Assembly (NCBI GenBank): GCA_019415335.1
Contig: DXKH01000062.1
Span: 1-8,557, forward strand
From: Citrobacter sp.
GTDB lineage: Bacteria; Pseudomonadota; Gammaproteobacteria; Enterobacterales; Enterobacteriaceae
Reading direction: 5' to 3'
Length of the DNA: 8,557 bases
A program made the translations under genes and the position numbers. A model generated the notes under the pieces. The model saw nothing but the letters and a program-made list of their open reading frames with translations, made no database searches and had not been told where the DNA came from. Shown in pieces: positions 6,382 to 8,557 of this stretch; the first letter of the stretch is position 1, and the number at the start of each line of letters is the position of its first letter.

Positions 6382-6999
6382 ATGGCACAGCTATATTTCT
6401 ACTATTCAGCAATGAATGCAGGTAAGTCGACTGCCTTACTGCAATCTTCATACAATTACCAGGAACGCGGGATGCGTACTGTCGTATATACCGCCGAAAT
6501 AGACGATCGCTATGGCGCAGGGAAAGTGAGTTCGCGTATTGGGTTGTCTTCCCCCGCCAAATTGTTTAACCAAAATTCATCGTTGTATGAAGAGATTGCA
6601 GCCGATAATGTGCGACAACCTATTCATTGCGTACTGGTGGACGAATGTCAGTTTTTAACCCGGCAGCAAGTATATGAATTATCGGAAGTGGTTGATCAAC
6701 TGGATATTCCGGTGTTGTGCTACGGATTGCGCACTGATTTCCGCGGTGAACTGTTTGTGGGTAGCCAATACCTGCTGGCGTGGTCAGATAAGCTGGTGGA
6801 ATTAAAAACGATCTGCTTCTGTGGGCGTAAAGCAAGTATGGTGCTACGTCTTGATCAGGCAGGCAGACCCTATAATGAAGGTGAGCAGGTGGTCATTGGC
6901 GGCAACGAACGGTATGTCTCAGTCTGCCGTAAGCACTATAAGGAAGCGCTGGAGGAGGGCTCTCTGACGGCGATACAGGAACGCCATAGCCACGACTAA
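6382..6999 (+). CDS. tdk: Thymidine kinase
   Basis: A 205-residue cytoplasmic type II thymidine kinase that phosphorylates thymidine (and deoxyuridine) with ATP for pyrimidine salvage. The P-loop SAMNAGKST is at residues 9-17 (K15), Walker B with the catalytic glutamate is VLVDECQF at 84-91 (D87, E88), and the structural zinc site is C145/C147 (CFC) with C182/H185 (CRKH). The thymidine-contacting lasso segment around 150-180 ([22 protein letters not shown]) is intact. An in-frame ATG at 6331 would add 17 residues, but it falls inside the promoter -10. The start at 6382 gives [16 protein letters not shown], as in E. coli, with GAGG at 6367-6370. The C-terminus (about 190-205) and residues 70-80 are the main variable parts. 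It is divergent from hns and converges on adhE. Confidence 0.97.
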   Translation: MAQLYFYYSAMNAGKSTALLQSSYNYQERGMRTVVYTAEIDDRYGAGKVSSRIGLSSPAKLFNQNSSLYEEIAADNVRQPIHCVLVDECQFLTRQQVYELSEVVDQLDIPVLCYGLRTDFRGELFVGSQYLLAWSDKLVELKTICFCGRKASMVLRLDQAGRPYNEGEQVVIGGNERYVSVCRKHYKEALEEGSLTAIQERHSHD

Positions 7000-7084
7000 T
7001 CGTCTGTCCTGACCAACGGTTAGCGATGCGCTGAGCCGTTCATTGACCCAAACACGTGGCGACAGCAGTGACGATTTCGGATAC

Positions 7085-7114
7085 AAAAAAGCGGCCTCAT
7101 CAGAGGCCGCTTTT
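7085..7114. terminator. Bidirectional intrinsic terminator between tdk and adhE
   Basis: A perfect 12-bp stem AAAAGCGGCCTC (7087-7098) / GAGGCCGCTTTT (7103-7114) with a 4-nt loop. Read on the minus strand it gives a six-T tract (7090-7085) for adhE, whose stop codon is 24 bp away. Read on the plus strand it gives TTTT for tdk. The rest of the 138-bp gap holds no feature I can identify. Confidence 0.93.
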
Positions 7115-7137
7115 ACGTTGTAACTGCTCAGTGGGAA

Positions 7138-8557
7138 TTACGCAGATTTCTTCGCTTTTTTCTCGGCTTTCGGTGCAGCGGCAACCTCTTTCGCCGCCGG
7201 GGTCCCTTCAGAGAACTCACGGCCGTAGAAGGTATCCAGCAGGATCTGTTTCAGTTCGGAGATCAGCGGGTAGCGCGGGTTGGCGCCGGTGCACTGGTCA
7301 TCGAATGCATCTTCAGACAGCTTGTCTACGTGAGCCAGGAAGTCAGCTTCCTGAACGCCCGCTTCACGGATTGACTTCGGAATACCCAGTTCAGCTTTCA
7401 GGCTTTCCAGCCATGCCAGCAGTTTCTCGATCTTCGCAGCAGTACGGTCACCCGGTGCGCTCAGACCCAGATGGTCTGCGATTTCAGCATAACGACGGCG
7501 TGCCTGCGGACGGTCATACTGGCTGAAGGCAGTCTGCTTGGTCGGGTTGTCGTTCGCGTTATAACGAATAACGTTGCTGATCAGCAGGGCGTTCGCCAGA
7601 CCGTGTGGAATGTGGAACTGTGAGCCCAGTTTGTGTGCCATGGAGTGACACACACCGAGGAAGGCGTTCGCAAACGCGATACCGGCGATAGTGGCTGCAC
7701 TGTGAACACGTTCACGGGCAACCGGGTTTTTGGACCCTTCGTTATAGGACGCCGGCAGGTTTTCTTTCAGCAGTTTCAGCGCTTGCAGTGCCTGGCCATC
7801 GGAGAACTCTGAAGCCAGTACGGAAACGTAAGCTTCCAGGGCGTGAGTGACGGCATCCAGACCACCGAAGGCACACAGAGACTTCGGCATATCCATGACC
7901 AGGTTGGCATCGACAATCGCCATGTCCGGGGTCAGGGCATAGTCAGCCAGCGGGTATTTCTGACCAGTCGCATCGTCAGTTACAACGGCGAACGGTGTGA
8001 CTTCAGAACCAGTACCGGATGTGGTGGTGACCGCGACCATTTTCGCTTTCACACCCATTTTCGGGAACTTGTAGATACGTTTACGGATATCCATAAAGCG
8101 CAGCGCCAGTTCTTCGAAGTGAGTTTCCGGATGTTCGTACATTACCCACATAATTTTCGCGGCATCCATCGGGGAACCGCCACCCAGGGCGATGATCACG
8201 TCAGGTTTGAAGGAGTTTGCCAGTTCTGCGCCTTTACGGACCACAGAGAGCGTTGGGTCAGCTTCCACTTCAAAGAATACTTCGGTTTCAACGCCAGCGG
8301 CTTTCAGCACAGAGGTGATCTGGTCGGCATAACCGTTGTTGAACAGGAAGCGGTCAGTCACGATGAGCGCACGTTTGTGGCCATCAGTAATCACTTCATC
8401 CAGCGCGATAGGCAGTGAGCCACGGCGGAAGTAGATAGATTTCGGAAGTTTGTGCCACAACATGTTTTCAGCTCGCTTAGCAACGGTTTTCTTGTTGATC
8501 AGGTGTTTCGGACCAACGTTTTCAGAGATGGAGTTACCACCCCAGGAACCACAACCC
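7138..8557 (-). CDS. adhE: Bifunctional aldehyde-alcohol dehydrogenase AdhE, C-terminal half (5' end outside the window)
   Basis: AdhE reduces acetyl-CoA to acetaldehyde and then ethanol with NADH, the main anaerobic NAD+-regenerating route, and assembles into spirosome filaments. The frame is open to the edge, giving about 472 codons: the tail of the aldehyde dehydrogenase domain (GCGSWGGNS), the linker, and the whole iron-dependent alcohol dehydrogenase domain. If full length is 891 residues as in E. coli, the Met at 8463 is residue 451; NAD-binding GGGSPMD is then 544-550 and the iron ligands are D653, H657, H723 and H737, all present. Glu568, whose change to Lys alters activity in E. coli mutants, is the normal Glu. 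The Lys/Ala-rich tail after LLDTFYGRE differs from E. coli. The promoter and N-terminal domain lie beyond the window. Terminator at 7085-7114. Confidence 0.97.
   Translation of the reverse strand, partial: GCGSWGGNSISENVGPKHLINKKTVAKRAENMLWHKLPKSIYFRRGSLPIALDEVITDGHKRALIVTDRFLFNNGYADQITSVLKAAGVETEVFFEVEADPTLSVVRKGAELANSFKPDVIIALGGGSPMDAAKIMWVMYEHPETHFEELALRFMDIRKRIYKFPKMGVKAKMVAVTTTSGTGSEVTPFAVVTDDATGQKYPLADYALTPDMAIVDANLVMDMPKSLCAFGGLDAVTHALEAYVSVLASEFSDGQALQALKLLKENLPASYNEGSKNPVARERVHSAATIAGIAFANAFLGVCHSMAHKLGSQFHIPHGLANALLISNVIRYNANDNPTKQTAFSQYDRPQARRRYAEIADHLGLSAPGDRTAAKIEKLLAWLESLKAELGIPKSIREAGVQEADFLAHVDKLSEDAFDDQCTGANPRYPLISELKQILLDTFYGREFSEGTPAAKEVAAAPKAEKKAKKSA

Noticed and set aside
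7843..8418. 191-codon plus-strand frame opposite adhE, and other antisense frames in purU, galU and adhE
   Set aside because: These are shadows of highly expressed, codon-biased genes on the other strand, with no family similarity or ribosome-binding site.

Overview
The window is ordinary, vertically inherited chromosome from an enteric gammaproteobacterium (Enterobacteriaceae). Gene order and protein sequences match the tyrTV-purU-ychJ-rssA-rssB-galU-hns-tdk-adhE backbone of Escherichia, Salmonella and Citrobacter. The H-NS variant (Ala at 91, C-terminal ...[10 protein letters not shown]), and the direct tdk-adhE junction without the insertion-sequence remnant I recall in E. coli K-12, point to a Citrobacter/Salmonella-like genome rather than K-12. 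That placement is inference from remembered sequences. No integrase, transposase, phage, CRISPR, toxin or foreign-looking gene is present.

Layout. At 1-560 on the minus strand lies a stable-RNA operon: two identical 85-nt tRNA-Tyr(GUA) genes, a strong stringent-type promoter at 529-556, and a spacer and downstream region carrying rtT-type repeats, including a stand-alone copy of the tRNA 3' end. Next, on the same strand, are purU (formyl-THF hydrolase; start placed at 1480, not at the far upstream ATG) and ychJ (double SEC-C zinc-motif protein, GTG start). Diverging from ychJ are rssA (patatin-like protein) and rssB (sigma-S adaptor response regulator), then galU with its own extended -10 promoter and intrinsic terminator. 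hns converges on galU and is read on the minus strand from a well-formed promoter. A 602-bp non-coding regulatory gap separates hns from the divergent tdk. tdk (start placed at 6382) converges on the 3' half of adhE, which runs off the right edge; one 12-bp-stem hairpin serves both genes.

Functionally these are mostly housekeeping and global-regulation genes: tyrosine tRNA supply, one-carbon/formate balance (PurU), sigma-S turnover (RssB), UDP-glucose synthesis (GalU), nucleoid silencing (H-NS), thymidine salvage (Tdk) and fermentative ethanol formation (AdhE). Apart from rssA-rssB they are separate transcription units.

I found no undescribed system. The most interesting observations are in non-coding DNA: a 20/23 duplicate of the hns ribosome-binding-site/start-codon segment about 250 bp upstream of hns, opening a 7-codon mini-ORF; an A6/T6 inverted repeat flanking a CCAAT box upstream of hns; and the tRNA-derived repeats in the tyrTV spacer.
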